Under the pieces are notes generated by a model. It did not search any database. It had not been told where the DNA came from and saw only the letters and a program-made list of their open reading frames with translations. 64,000 bases of DNA from Azospirillum sp. (GTDB lineage: Bacteria; Pseudomonadota; Alphaproteobacteria; Azospirillales; Azospirillaceae): the NCBI GenBank assembly GCA_016124535.1, contig WGNK01000041.1, forward strand, positions 1 through 64,000. The letters run 5' to 3'. Both the position numbers and the translations under genes were made by a program. Below, in pieces: positions 1 to 7,936 of the stretch. Position 1 is the stretch's first letter; each line of letters begins with the position of its first letter.

Positions 1-317
1 CCCGATGTCCCTCAGCTTCCGACCAGACCGCGCGTCTGCAGCGCTCATTCCCGCCTCGGTTCAAGATCAACCCTTCCCTTTGTAGGCCAGAGCGGGCGCA
101 GGATCTAGATCTGGGAAGAGAAAAATGAGGGGATTCCTGAGTCTCCGGGGTTGTTACATCACCTTTTTGTTTGGACTTCTGCATAATAGACATTGAATAC
201 TCCTAGCTTACCAACATGCCGCCGTCGCGGAGTAAGGGCTTAGTGGAGTGGATATAGGGCACGGCTGCTTTGCGTCCAGGCTCATGTGCCGCGCTTTACA
301 GCCACCGCTGATTGCCT
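1..317. other. Gene-free left edge
   Basis: No convincing gene, tRNA or transposon end was found here. The stretch lies downstream of the minus-strand resolvase gene and may contain the outer end of the mobile island, but I could not recognise a terminal inverted repeat. Confidence 0.4.
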
Positions 318-986
318 TCATCTTGCGCCACTTAACGCGCAGGCAGTCAACCTCGAAATCGTCGCCGCACTGACGTTGTAGCTGCGCCCGATCGCCGCAA
401 GCGTCTCCTCGCCCGCCTCGCGCCTCTCGATCGCCTCAGCCTTCTGATAGTCGGTCAGTTTAAAGGGACGGCCAAGGCTCTTGCCCTGCGCCTTGACGCG
501 GCGGCGGCCCCCGCTGGTGCGGGCGCGGATCAAGTCGCGCTCGAACTCGGCCAGGCCGCCAAGGACGGTCAACATGAGCCGCCCGTGTGCCGTGGTGGTG
601 TCGGCCCATGCGTCGCCAAGGGAGCGGAAGGCGGCACCCTTGCCGGCCACGGCTTTGCGGGTGTGCAACAGGTAGAGCGTAGAACGGGCCAGCCGGTCGA
701 GTCGCGTCACCTTCGCCCCGTCACCGGCGGCGAGTTGGTCGAGCGCACGGCCTAGCTGGGCGCGGTCGGTCTTCGCCCCGCTCGCCACTTCGCGGAACAC
801 TTTCACCGCTCCGGCGGCGGTCAAGGCGGCAATCTGCGCCTCGACGCTCTGGCCGTCCGTGGATACCCGTGCATAGCCGTAAACTGTCCGCAGGCTTGCA
901 AGCAGAGAATCTGGCTTTCCGGCAGTAATGGCCTCGCCGCGACGAGCCGCCTTCATGGACTCTATGGTTTCAAGGTTCGGCATCAT
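318..986 (-). CDS. Serine recombinase (resolvase/invertase family)
   Basis: A 222-residue small serine recombinase that would cut and rejoin DNA at a res- or inversion-type site. The catalytic serine lies in the motif YARVSTD near residue 40. The resolvase catalytic domain follows, with the helix containing LAEFERDLIRART, then a C-terminal helix-turn-helix (AAIGRSYNVSAATISRL). Length and domain order fit Tn3-type resolvases and DNA invertases. The start ATG lies 8 nt after the stop of the upstream XRE antitoxin, so the two are probably co-transcribed. Resolvases next to toxin-antitoxin genes are a known arrangement in Tn3-family elements. No transposase is present in the window, so whether it is a resolvase or an invertase cannot be decided. 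Confidence 0.9.
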   Translation of the reverse strand: MMPNLETIESMKAARRGEAITAGKPDSLLASLRTVYGYARVSTDGQSVEAQIAALTAAGAVKVFREVASGAKTDRAQLGRALDQLAAGDGAKVTRLDRLARSTLYLLHTRKAVAGKGAAFRSLGDAWADTTTAHGRLMLTVLGGLAEFERDLIRARTSGGRRRVKAQGKSLGRPFKLTDYQKAEAIERREAGEETLAAIGRSYNVSAATISRLTACALSGAR

Positions 987-994
987 TCTCAGCT

Positions 995-1330
995 TTACAG
1001 AATTGCCCCGATGCCTTTCCGGCGAATGACGTTCAGCAGCACAAGGGCAGGGCCGGTTGCCCGCTTCGCCCCTCGTTCCAACTGTGAGACATAGCCAGTC
1101 GTGAGATTGAGAAAACGAGCGAATACTGCTTGGCTAAGATGCGCCTGTTCGCGCAGAGATTTGATTTCATCGCCAGTGATGGGTTCCGCCACAGCGTCCG
1201 CCTTACTACCAAGGAGGCGCAGCGTGATCTTTTCGTGCGCAGTGGCGTCCATCACGCCAACACGCCGCAGGTCGTCCGCCATTTCCCGCAATGCTTCGGA
1301 CAACTGGCTAGGTTGAGTCGTTGTCGTCAT
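995..1330 (-). CDS. XRE-family antitoxin (HigA/NadS-like)
   Basis: A 111-residue helix-turn-helix protein. The N-terminal ~50 residues are helical and the C-terminal half is a XRE/Cro domain (EIKSLREQAHLSQAVFARFL, then TGYVSQLERGAKRATGPAL). Such proteins are antitoxins and autorepressors of RelE-like toxins that are encoded just upstream, which is the arrangement here. The start lies inside the 3' end of the toxin remnant (23-bp overlap), as expected for translational coupling. The toxin gene itself is broken, so this protein may persist only as a regulator. The assignment to an antitoxin family is from domain type and context. Confidence 0.85.
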   Translation of the reverse strand: MTTTTQPSQLSEALREMADDLRRVGVMDATAHEKITLRLLGSKADAVAEPITGDEIKSLREQAHLSQAVFARFLNLTTGYVSQLERGAKRATGPALVLLNVIRRKGIGAIL

Positions 1331-1612
1331 CGTCCACCTCCTGCAAAGCGTCCTCTTTAAGGGCTTGCGCCATCTCTCTGGCGTCTGCCGCCAGCCACGC
1401 CGCGCCGATTTCGCGCAACGTCAGCAATTCGTCGCGGCCGATGTTGTCGCGCTCATGCTTGGCGAAACCGTAGAGAAAGACGGCCCGATCTTCCGCACGG
1501 TAGGCGATCAGCATCCGATAGCCGCCCGCGCGATAGCCTCCTTCAGGCTATCGTCCGCAATCCGCTCACGTCGCGCAAAGCGGACGAGCCATCTGGTTTT
1601 GAAAATGCGCAA
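1308..1612 (-). pseudogene. Broken RelE/HigB-type toxin gene
   Basis: Two pieces of one toxin in different frames. The N-terminal piece starts at a TTG (1612-1610) after a good ribosome binding site (GGGAGAGG) and reads about 30 toxin-like residues (RIFKTRWLVRFARRERIAD...) before a stop at 1508-1510. The C-terminal piece (GGYRMLIAYRAEDRAVFLYG..., to 1308) is in another frame. In intact members of this family, as I recall them, about 25 residues lie between these two pieces, so an internal out-of-frame deletion of roughly 80 bp near 1525-1540 is inferred. The promoter and antitoxin remain. Confidence 0.75.
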
Positions 1613-1632
1613 GCCTCTCCCTATCTCTATGA

Positions 1633-1660
1633 ACTATAGCACACGGAGCGATATTTGCAA
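1633..1660 (-). promoter_or_regulatory. Promoter of the broken toxin-antitoxin-resolvase operon
   Basis: On the minus strand a -35-like TTGCAA (1660-1655) and a -10-like TATAGT (1638-1633) are separated by 16 bp, about 20 bp upstream of the TTG start of the toxin remnant. Position and spacing fit a sigma-70 promoter. Confidence 0.5.
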
Positions 1661-1744
1661 GCCCCTTGAGGCCATCATTCTGAGCCTGACTTATGCAAAG
1701 AAAAGCCTCTTTCGGATCAATGGCTTGTGTTTTTTGCAGAAGTC

Positions 1745-1776
1745 TTGACTTCTTATTAGTAGTATAAAATACTACT
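1745..1776 (+). promoter_or_regulatory. parDE promoter with palindromic operator
   Basis: A -35-like TTGACT (1745-1750) precedes a perfect inverted repeat AGTAGTAT-AAA-ATACTACT (1758-1776) that covers the -10 region. ParD-type antitoxins repress their own operons by binding such palindromes, so this is the likely autoregulatory operator. Confidence 0.6.
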
Positions 1777-1800
1777 GTATCCGCTACGGAGGCTTGGCCC

Positions 1801-2073
1801 ATGCAAACAGCCGAGAAATTGTCCATCACGCTCCCGGCCGAGATGGTGCGCGTGATCCGTGCCAAGGTGAAAGCGGGAGCCTATGCCAGCAATAGCGAAG
1901 TCATCCGTGAAGCGATGCGTGGCTGGCTTGAGCGCGAGCGCCATTTGACCACGCTGGAAGCCGCAATTGATCGCGGAATCGCTGGCATCGAAGCGGGACA
2001 GGGAATGACGACCGAAGAAATCCGTCATTCCCTGCTGGAAGGCATGAAGAGCAACGGCGATCAACCGGCCTGA
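1801..2073 (+). CDS. parD: ParD-family antitoxin
   Basis: A 90-residue ribbon-helix-helix protein. The N-terminal strand EKLSITLPAEMVRVI and the following helices (SNSEVIREAMRGWLERE) are typical of the ParD/CopG-type CC2985 family; the C-terminal third (EAAIDRGIAGIEAGQG) is the toxin-wrapping tail. It starts 8 nt after a GGAGG ribosome binding site and overlaps the toxin gene by one base (TGATG), a classic coupled antitoxin-toxin pair. It should neutralise ParE and repress the operon through the palindrome just upstream. Confidence 0.92.
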   Translation: MQTAEKLSITLPAEMVRVIRAKVKAGAYASNSEVIREAMRGWLERERHLTTLEAAIDRGIAGIEAGQGMTTEEIRHSLLEGMKSNGDQPA

Positions 2074-2372
2074 TGAGTGTTGTTTGGTCCCCTGAGGCCC
2101 GTGCCGATCTTGTTGACATTCGCAACTACATTGCCGCTGAAAATCGCGAGCGTGTGGTTTCGTTCGTGATGGAAATCACCGAAGCCGGAGAGGCAATTTC
2201 GGACATGCCCCGAGCCTTTCCGCTTGTTCCTCGCCTTGAGCATCGAGGCATCCGACAGCGCATTTATAGACAATACCTGATCTTCTACCGGCTCGAAGAT
2301 CAGGACGTCCACATTCTCCATGTCGCACACGGGGCACGTGACTATATCAAGGCCCTATTTATGGAAGAATGA
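2073..2372 (+). CDS. parE: ParE-family toxin
   Basis: A 99-residue RelE/ParE-superfamily toxin. The N-terminus VVWSPEARADLVDIRNYIA, the central ISDMPRAFPLVPR and the C-terminal YRQYLIFYRLEDQDVHILHVAHGARDY match the ParE fold. Known ParE toxins inhibit DNA gyrase; activity here is inferred from family. The length is full and no disruption is seen, so unlike the neighbouring pair this module looks intact. It probably stabilises the surrounding island. Confidence 0.92.
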   Translation: MSVVWSPEARADLVDIRNYIAAENRERVVSFVMEITEAGEAISDMPRAFPLVPRLEHRGIRQRIYRQYLIFYRLEDQDVHILHVAHGARDYIKALFMEE

Positions 2373-2533
2373 ACGTCCAGGAATGTGCAGAACAGACGTT
2401 TGATAAATATCCGCTTGGGGGTTGTTCCACTGTCCCGAAACCGGCCCCTTTTGACACATTTTGAGTTCAACAGAACCAGTCGGTTATGTGTCGCAAAACC
2501 CGGTCGCAGAATGGCTGGGGTTCGGCAGCGATT

Positions 2534-2571
2534 GTCGCAATTTGGTTCCCCGCGACCGAACCAACTGCGAC
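2534..2571. repeat. Imperfect inverted repeat beside the toxin-antitoxin island
   Basis: GTCGCAATTTGGTTC (2534-2548) and GAACCAACTGCGAC (2558-2571) form an almost complete inverted repeat with a 9-nt centre. A further TGTCGCAA occurs at about 2489. It may be a recombinase site or the edge of the mobile island; no function can be shown. Confidence 0.4.
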
Positions 2572-2595
2572 TCGGGGAGTTTCAGGAAACCATTG

Positions 2596-2650
2596 CCGGG
2601 GTCTGGGGCCTCGCGGCCCCAGCGGGGGTGTCGGGGGCGGCGCCCCTGAC
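2596..2650. repeat. GC-rich dispersed repeat, copy A
   Basis: The segment starting CCGGGGTCTGGGGCC and carrying further G/C-rich inverted blocks closely matches the reverse complement of the repeat at about 7751-7799. It sits directly downstream of mmsA. Such sequences behave as dispersed intergenic repeats. Confidence 0.5.
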
Positions 2651-2653
2651 GTT

Positions 2654-4150
2654 CTACCGCATCACCGGCATGGTGAAGCTGGCGCCGCTGCGGATGCCTT
2701 CGGGCCAGCGGGCGGTGGTGGTCTTGAGCCGGGTGTAGAAGTGGACACCTTCGCTGCCGTGGACGGCGTGGTCGCCGAACAGCGAGCGCTTCCAGCCGCC
2801 GAAGCTGTGGAAGGCGAGCGGAACCGGGATCGGCACGTTGACTCCGACCATGCCGGCCTCGACCCGGCTGACGAAGCTGCGGGCGGCGTCGCCGTCGCGG
2901 GTGAAGACGGCGGTGCCGTTGCCGTATTGGTGGGCGTTGACCAGGCCGAGTGCGGTCTCGAAGTCGGGCGCGCGCACCACTGCCAGCACCGGACCGAAAA
3001 TCTCATCCTGATAGAGGCGCATCTCCGGCGTCACCCGGTCGAACAGGGCGGGCCCGAGGAAAAAGCCGTCCTGGTAGCCCTGCAAGGTCAGGCCGCGGCC
3101 GTCGACCACCAGCTCGGCGCCCTCGCGCAGCCCGAGATCGATATAGGACGCAACCTTGTCGCGGTGCTCGCGGGTGACCAGCGGCCCCATCTCGGCGTCC
3201 GGGTCGTTGCCGGGACCGACCTTGATCCCGCGCACGCGGGGTGCCAGCCGCTCGACCAGGGCGTCGCCGGCACTGCCGACTGCGACCGCGACCGAGATCG
3301 CCATGCAGCGCTCGCCGGCCGAGCCATAGGCCGCGCCGATCAGGGCATCGGTGGCCTGGGCGAGATCGGCGTCGGGCAGCACCACCATGTGGTTCTTGGC
3401 GCCGCCCAGCGCCTGCACCCGTTTGCCGTGGCCGGCACCGGTGCGGTAGATATACTCGGCGATCGGGGTCGAGCCGACGAAGCTGACCGCGGCGACCCGG
3501 GGGTCGGCGAGCAGGGCATCGACCGCCGATTTGTCACCATTGACGACGTTGAAGACGCCGGCCGGCAGACCGGCCTCGGCCAACAGGTCGGCCAGGATCA
3601 GCGCGGTCGAGGGATCCCGCTCCGAGGGCTTCAGGATGAAGGCATTGCCGCAGGCCAAAGCCACCGGGAACATCCACATCGGCACCATCGCCGGAAAATT
3701 GAACGGCGTGATGCCGACGCAGACACCGAGCGGCTGGCGGATCGACCAGCTGTCGATACCGGTGCCGACATTCTCGCTGAACTCGCCCTTGAGGAGGTGC
3801 GGGATGCCGCAGGCGAACTCGACCACCTCGATGCCGCGGGTCAGCTCGCCGCGGGCGTCGGACAGCACCTTGCCGTGCTCGGCGCTGATCACGGCGGCGA
3901 TCTCGTCGGCATGGGACTCGAGCAGCTGCTTGAAGCGGAACATCACCCGCGCGCGGAGCAGCGGCGGGGTCGCCGCCCAGGCCGGCCAAGCCGCCGCCGC
4001 AGTCGCGACGGCAGCGGCGATCTCGCCGGCCTCGGCCAGCGCCACCGCACCGGTTTGCTCGCCGGTCGCCGGGTTATAGACCGGTCCGCTGCGCCGGCTG
4101 GTGCCGGTGATCCGGCGCCCGCCAACGTGATGTCCGATCGGTGTGACCAT
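2654..4150 (-). CDS. mmsA: Methylmalonate-semialdehyde dehydrogenase (CoA-acylating)
   Basis: A 498-residue CoA-dependent aldehyde dehydrogenase that converts methylmalonate semialdehyde to propionyl-CoA (and malonate semialdehyde to acetyl-CoA) in valine, inositol or beta-alanine breakdown. It has the ALDH substrate segment TPFNFPAMVPMWM (about 148-160), the NAD-binding SFVGSTPIAEYIY, the MmsA-typical GGAKNHMVV where other ALDHs carry a general-base Glu, and the catalytic Cys282 in GSAGERCMAIS. Length matches the family. It is divergent from the sugar-type ABC importer, which raises the possibility that the importer's substrate feeds this step, but no linking enzyme is present. Confidence 0.95.
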   Translation of the reverse strand: MVTPIGHHVGGRRITGTSRRSGPVYNPATGEQTGAVALAEAGEIAAAVATAAAAWPAWAATPPLLRARVMFRFKQLLESHADEIAAVISAEHGKVLSDARGELTRGIEVVEFACGIPHLLKGEFSENVGTGIDSWSIRQPLGVCVGITPFNFPAMVPMWMFPVALACGNAFILKPSERDPSTALILADLLAEAGLPAGVFNVVNGDKSAVDALLADPRVAAVSFVGSTPIAEYIYRTGAGHGKRVQALGGAKNHMVVLPDADLAQATDALIGAAYGSAGERCMAISVAVAVGSAGDALVERLAPRVRGIKVGPGNDPDAEMGPLVTREHRDKVASYIDLGLREGAELVVDGRGLTLQGYQDGFFLGPALFDRVTPEMRLYQDEIFGPVLAVVRAPDFETALGLVNAHQYGNGTAVFTRDGDAARSFVSRVEAGMVGVNVPIPVPLAFHSFGGWKRSLFGDHAVHGSEGVHFYTRLKTTTARWPEGIRSGASFTMPVMR

Positions 4151-4317
4151 GTCGTCTCCTCAACCCTCGGGGGACCTGAGCGTCGAGCGCTCGGGGCAGG
4201 GCGGCTGATTGCGCCCTTTTTGGATTGTCGTCAGCTCCTGAATGGCGGATAGTACCAGGTGGCGTTCAAGATCAGACCGCAAAAAATGCGGCCGAACGAC
4301 GGCAAGGGAGGAGAACC

Positions 4318-5667
4318 ATGGAGAACGACGCGGTTTCGCGCGACGGCTTCTCGCGACGTAAAATTCTGACCACCACCGCTGCGGCCGGTGTGACCGCGGC
4401 GGTCGCCCCGCTGGTGCGCATTCGCCCGGCCCGGGCAGCGACCAAGACGCTGAAATTGCTGCAATGGAGCCACTTCGTCCCCGGCTACGACAAGTGGTTC
4501 AACAACACCTACATCAAGGAATGGGGGGCGAAGAACGACACCGAGGTGGTGGTCGACAATATCAATCTGTCGCTGATCCCGTCGCGTGCCGCGGCGGAAG
4601 TCTCGGCGCAGAAGGGCCACGATCTGGTGATGTTCCTGTCGCCGCCCTCGGTCTACGAGGACCAGGTGATCGACATGAAGGACGTCTATGTCGAGTGCGA
4701 AAAGAAGCACGGCAAGGCGATCGATCTCGCGATCAAGAGCACCTACAATCCCAAGACCAAAAAATACTTTGCGTTTTCTGATAGTTACGTCCCAGACCCG
4801 ATCAATTACCGCACCGATTTGTGGGGCGAGGTCGGCATGATGCCGAACAGTTGGGACGAAATCCGCGCCGGCGGCGCCAAAATCAAGGCCAAGACCGGCA
4901 TCCCGATCGGCGTCGGGCTGTCGGCCGAACTCGACACCGCGATGGCGATGCGGGCGCTGATGTATGCCTATGGTGCCGGCGAGCAGGACGCCGAGGGCAA
5001 CCTGGTGCTCAACTCCAAGAACACGCTGGAAGCGATCAAATTCGCCAAGGCGCTTTATGAAGAGACGATGACCCCGGAGGTCTTCGCCTGGGACCCGTCT
5101 TCCAACAACCGTCAGATGCTGGCCGGGCGGTCGTCGCTGGTCCTCAACGCGATCTCGATCACCCGTACCGGCGAGAACAGCAAGCTGCCGATCCACGAAA
5201 AGATCGGCCTCGCCAAGGCGGCCCAGGGGCCGGTGCGGCGGATCGGCCTGGAACACGTGATGGACTGCTACGTGATCTGGAAGTTCGCCGACAACGTCGA
5301 GGGCGCTCAGAAGTTCCTGATCGACTATATCGACACCTTCCGCAGCGGCTTCATGGCCAGCGAGTTCTACAACTTTCCCTGCTTCCCCGGCACCGTGCCC
5401 GATATTGCGACCGTGATCGCCAAGGACGAAAAGGCGGTGCCGACCGACAAATACGCGGTGCTGTCGGACGTTCTGAGCTGGGCGACCAATGTCGGCTATC
5501 CGGGCTATGCCAATGCCGCGATCGACGAGGCGTTCAACACCTGGGTGATCAATACCATGTTCGCCAAGGCTGCGACCGGCGCGGAAACGCCCGAGGCGGC
5601 GCTTGACCAGGCCGACAAGGCGATGCAGCGCATCTGGGCCAAATGGAAAGAAAAGGGCATGATCTGA
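4318..5667 (+). CDS. ABC transporter substrate-binding protein, Tat-exported
   Basis: A 449-residue periplasmic binding protein of the extracellular solute-binding family 1 (sugar type). The start at 4318 follows AAGGGAGGAG, a strong ribosome binding site. The N-terminus carries a twin-arginine motif (SRRKIL) followed by a hydrophobic stretch and a likely cleavage site at RPARA-A, so it is probably exported folded. The mature part has the MalE-like pattern (LLQWSHFVPGYDKWFN..., YVPDPINYRTDLW). It is the first gene of a binding protein - ATPase - permease - permease operon. Substrate unknown: a carbohydrate or polyol is likely from family. Confidence 0.9.
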   Translation: MENDAVSRDGFSRRKILTTTAAAGVTAAVAPLVRIRPARAATKTLKLLQWSHFVPGYDKWFNNTYIKEWGAKNDTEVVVDNINLSLIPSRAAAEVSAQKGHDLVMFLSPPSVYEDQVIDMKDVYVECEKKHGKAIDLAIKSTYNPKTKKYFAFSDSYVPDPINYRTDLWGEVGMMPNSWDEIRAGGAKIKAKTGIPIGVGLSAELDTAMAMRALMYAYGAGEQDAEGNLVLNSKNTLEAIKFAKALYEETMTPEVFAWDPSSNNRQMLAGRSSLVLNAISITRTGENSKLPIHEKIGLAKAAQGPVRRIGLEHVMDCYVIWKFADNVEGAQKFLIDYIDTFRSGFMASEFYNFPCFPGTVPDIATVIAKDEKAVPTDKYAVLSDVLSWATNVGYPGYANAAIDEAFNTWVINTMFAKAATGAETPEAALDQADKAMQRIWAKWKEKGMI

Positions 5668-5769
5668 ACTTTGGTCCCTCCGCCCTTGCGCTCGCCCGAC
5701 CGGGGAGCGAGCCGGGGTGAGGGGCCGGTTAGTCTCCCAACCCTTTCCAGAAAAAACGACGGACCCCCG

Positions 5770-6828
5770 ATGGCCATCGTCGAAGCCCGCAACATTTCCA
5801 AAAAATTTGCCGAGGTTACCGCGGTCGAGCAGATCAATCTCACCGCGGAAGAGGGCGAATTCCTGGTTCTGCTCGGCCCGTCGGGCTGCGGCAAGACCAC
5901 CTTGATGCGGATGATCGCCGGGCTGGAGCAGCCAAGCGCCGGGCGGATCGTGATCGGCGGTCGCGATGTCACCGACCTGCCGCCGCGGACCCGTAACATC
6001 GCCATGGTGTTCCAGAGCTACGCGCTCTATCCCCACATGACGGTGGCCGGCAACATCGCCTTCCCGTTGCGTGCGCGTGGCACATCGAAGGTGGAAACCG
6101 CCGAACGGGTGACCTGGGCGGCGCGGATGTTCGACATCGAACGCCTGCTCGACCGCAAGCCGCGCCAGCTGTCGGGCGGCGAGCGCCAGCGGGTGGCTTT
6201 GGCCCGCGCGGTGGTGCGCAAGCCCGAGGTGTTTCTGCTCGACGAGCCGTTGTCCAACCTCGATGCCAAGCTGCGCCACTCGGCACGCGACGAGCTGAAG
6301 CAGTTCCAGCGCAACCTTGGAACCACGACGCTTTACGTCACCCATGACCAGGTCGAGGCGATGGGGCTGGGCGACCGCATCGCCGTGCTCAACCAGGGCC
6401 TGGTTCACCAGATCGGTACGCCGCAGCAGGTCTATGACCGGCCGGCGGATATCTTCGTCGCCACCTTTATCGGCTCGCCGCCGATGAATCTGGTCGAGCT
6501 GGACGACGTGGTTCTGGGCTTCCGGCCCGAGAGTTTCCTGCCCGAGGAGGTTCACCCCGCGCAGGACGGCCGCTCGCGTCTGCCGTTCCGGATCACCCGC
6601 AGCGAGTATCTCGGCGCCGACCGTCTGGTTTATGGCGTGCTGGAGCCGCCCTATCCGCCGACCCACGTCATCTCCAAATTGCCGACCAATATCCGGGTCG
6701 AGGTGAATTCCGGCGAGCGTCACGATTTCGCGGTGCGCCTGGCCGACCTCAACCGCTTCGACCGCGCGAGCGGCCGGCGGCTCGCCGAGGACGGCGAGGC
6801 CGCGTCCGCCACGAGCGACTTGACATGA
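5770..6828 (+). CDS. ABC transporter ATP-binding protein (MalK/UgpC type)
   Basis: A 352-residue ATPase that powers the sugar-type importer. Walker A GPSGCGKTT (36-44), Q-loop in VFQSYALYPHMTV, signature LSGGERQRVALARA (from 134), Walker B FLLDEP (155-160) and the D-loop SNLDAK are all intact. The C-terminal ~120 residues form an OB/TOBE-like domain as in MalK-type proteins. The ATG at 5770 begins the family-typical N-terminus MAIVEARNISKKF; longer in-frame versions would start in the ~100-bp GC-rich spacer after the binding protein gene, which looks like a dispersed repeat (CTCGCCC...GGGGAGCGAG). Confidence 0.95.
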   Translation: MAIVEARNISKKFAEVTAVEQINLTAEEGEFLVLLGPSGCGKTTLMRMIAGLEQPSAGRIVIGGRDVTDLPPRTRNIAMVFQSYALYPHMTVAGNIAFPLRARGTSKVETAERVTWAARMFDIERLLDRKPRQLSGGERQRVALARAVVRKPEVFLLDEPLSNLDAKLRHSARDELKQFQRNLGTTTLYVTHDQVEAMGLGDRIAVLNQGLVHQIGTPQQVYDRPADIFVATFIGSPPMNLVELDDVVLGFRPESFLPEEVHPAQDGRSRLPFRITRSEYLGADRLVYGVLEPPYPPTHVISKLPTNIRVEVNSGERHDFAVRLADLNRFDRASGRRLAEDGEAASATSDLT

Positions 6829-6838
6829 GCGGTTTATC

Positions 6839-7729
6839 ATGATCGGGCTGAAAGACGACGAGACGCGGCTGCTGCCGCTGATGCTGGCGCCGGCGGTCAG
6901 CTATATCGCGCTGCTGATCGGCTTTCCGTTCGTGCTGTCGATCGCCTATAGCATGACCAATATCAGCGTCGGCACCACCGAGCTGAAATTCGTCGGGCTC
7001 GACAATTTCATCAGTGTGGTCGGCAGCCAGACGTTCTGGGTGGCCCTGAAGAACACCTGTATCATCACGCTGGTGAGCCAGGTCTTCGTGGTGGGGCTGG
7101 GCAATGTTCTGGCCGGCCTGCTGATGGCCGACTTCACCGGCAAATGGTGGGTGCGGCTGCTGATCCTGCTGCCCTGGGTGGCGCCGATTTCGCTGGGCAG
7201 CATCGGCTGGCTGTGGATTTTCGACTCGATCTACAGCGTGATCAACTGGACGGCGCGCGCCATCGGCCTGCTCGGGCCGTTCGACTGGCCGATCTGGCTG
7301 GGCCAGCCCGATTTGGCCATGGCCTCGATCATCATCGTCAATGTCTGGCGCCTGTTGCCCTTGGCGACGGTGATCATCCTGGCCGGCCTGAGCTCGATTC
7401 CCCAGGATATCCACGACGCCGCTCATGTCGACGGTGCCGGATTCTGGCGCCACCATTTCGAGATCACCATGCCTTTGGTGCTGCCGATCACGCTGATCGC
7501 GGTGCTGTTCGGCATCGTGTTCACCTTCACCGATATGATCGTGGTGTTCGTGCTGACCCGCGGCGGTCCCTATGACACCACCCAGGTGCTGGCGAGCTGG
7601 GCGTTCTTCACCGGTATCCAGGGTGGCGACCTGGCCGAGGGCGCGGCGATCTCGCTGTTCCTGTTCCCGGTGCTGGTGGCGGTTGCGATCCTGTTCCTCG
7701 GTGTCGCCCGACGGACGGAGGTGACGTGA
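6839..7729 (+). CDS. ABC transporter permease (MalF type)
   Basis: A 296-residue inner-membrane permease with about six hydrophobic segments, the first at residues ~13-35. The EAA loop that contacts the ATPase is seen as AAHVDGAGFWRHHFEITMPL. Binding-protein-dependent permeases of the MalF/UgpA type have this length and layout. It follows the ATPase gene by 10 bp and ends at a TGATGG junction where the second permease gene once probably began, so the operon is tightly packed apart from the repeat insertion. Confidence 0.93.
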   Translation: MIGLKDDETRLLPLMLAPAVSYIALLIGFPFVLSIAYSMTNISVGTTELKFVGLDNFISVVGSQTFWVALKNTCIITLVSQVFVVGLGNVLAGLLMADFTGKWWVRLLILLPWVAPISLGSIGWLWIFDSIYSVINWTARAIGLLGPFDWPIWLGQPDLAMASIIIVNVWRLLPLATVIILAGLSSIPQDIHDAAHVDGAGFWRHHFEITMPLVLPITLIAVLFGIVFTFTDMIVVFVLTRGGPYDTTQVLASWAFFTGIQGGDLAEGAAISLFLFPVLVAVAILFLGVARRTEVT

Positions 7730-7750
7730 TGGCGGACAAGAGCAGGAAGT

Positions 7751-7936
7751 CGCGGGGCCTTGCCCCGCACCCCACTGGTGCCGCGCGGCCCCAGACCCCG
7801 GAAATCGGTTTCCAAAGTCCCCCGGGCTTTGGTGGGGCCGCAGGGGCAAAGCCCCTGCCTCTTCCATGATGACCAGGGGCAAAGCCCCTGCCTCTTCCAT
7901 GATGACCAGGGGCAAAGCCCCTGCCTCTTCCATGAC
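7751..7936. repeat. Composite dispersed repeat (copy B) with a 33-bp tandem repeat
   Basis: The first part (7751-7799) is the reverse complement of copy A. The second part from ~7804 (ATCGGTTTCCAAAG...CTTTGGTGGG...) matches the inverted copy C at 19250-19299. It ends in three exact-period 33-bp units beginning CAGGGGCAAAGCCCCTG at 7841, 7874 and 7907, the third slightly shortened. The block lies across the 5' end of the second permease gene. Confidence 0.75.

Noticed and set aside
40..100. GGTTCAAGATC as a tRNA T-loop
   Set aside because: No acceptor, D or anticodon stem can be formed around it.
2486..4252. Very long plus-strand frame opposite mmsA
   Set aside because: Antisense shadow of a high-GC gene; composition is typical of reversed coding sequence and mmsA on the other strand is unmistakable.
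4231..6840. 869-codon minus-strand frame across the ABC importer genes
   Set aside because: Shadow of two clearly recognisable plus-strand genes; no domain or motif in the antisense translation.
7841..7936. Repeat block as a possible CRISPR array
   Set aside because: Units are directly adjacent with no spacers; it is a simple 33-bp tandem repeat.
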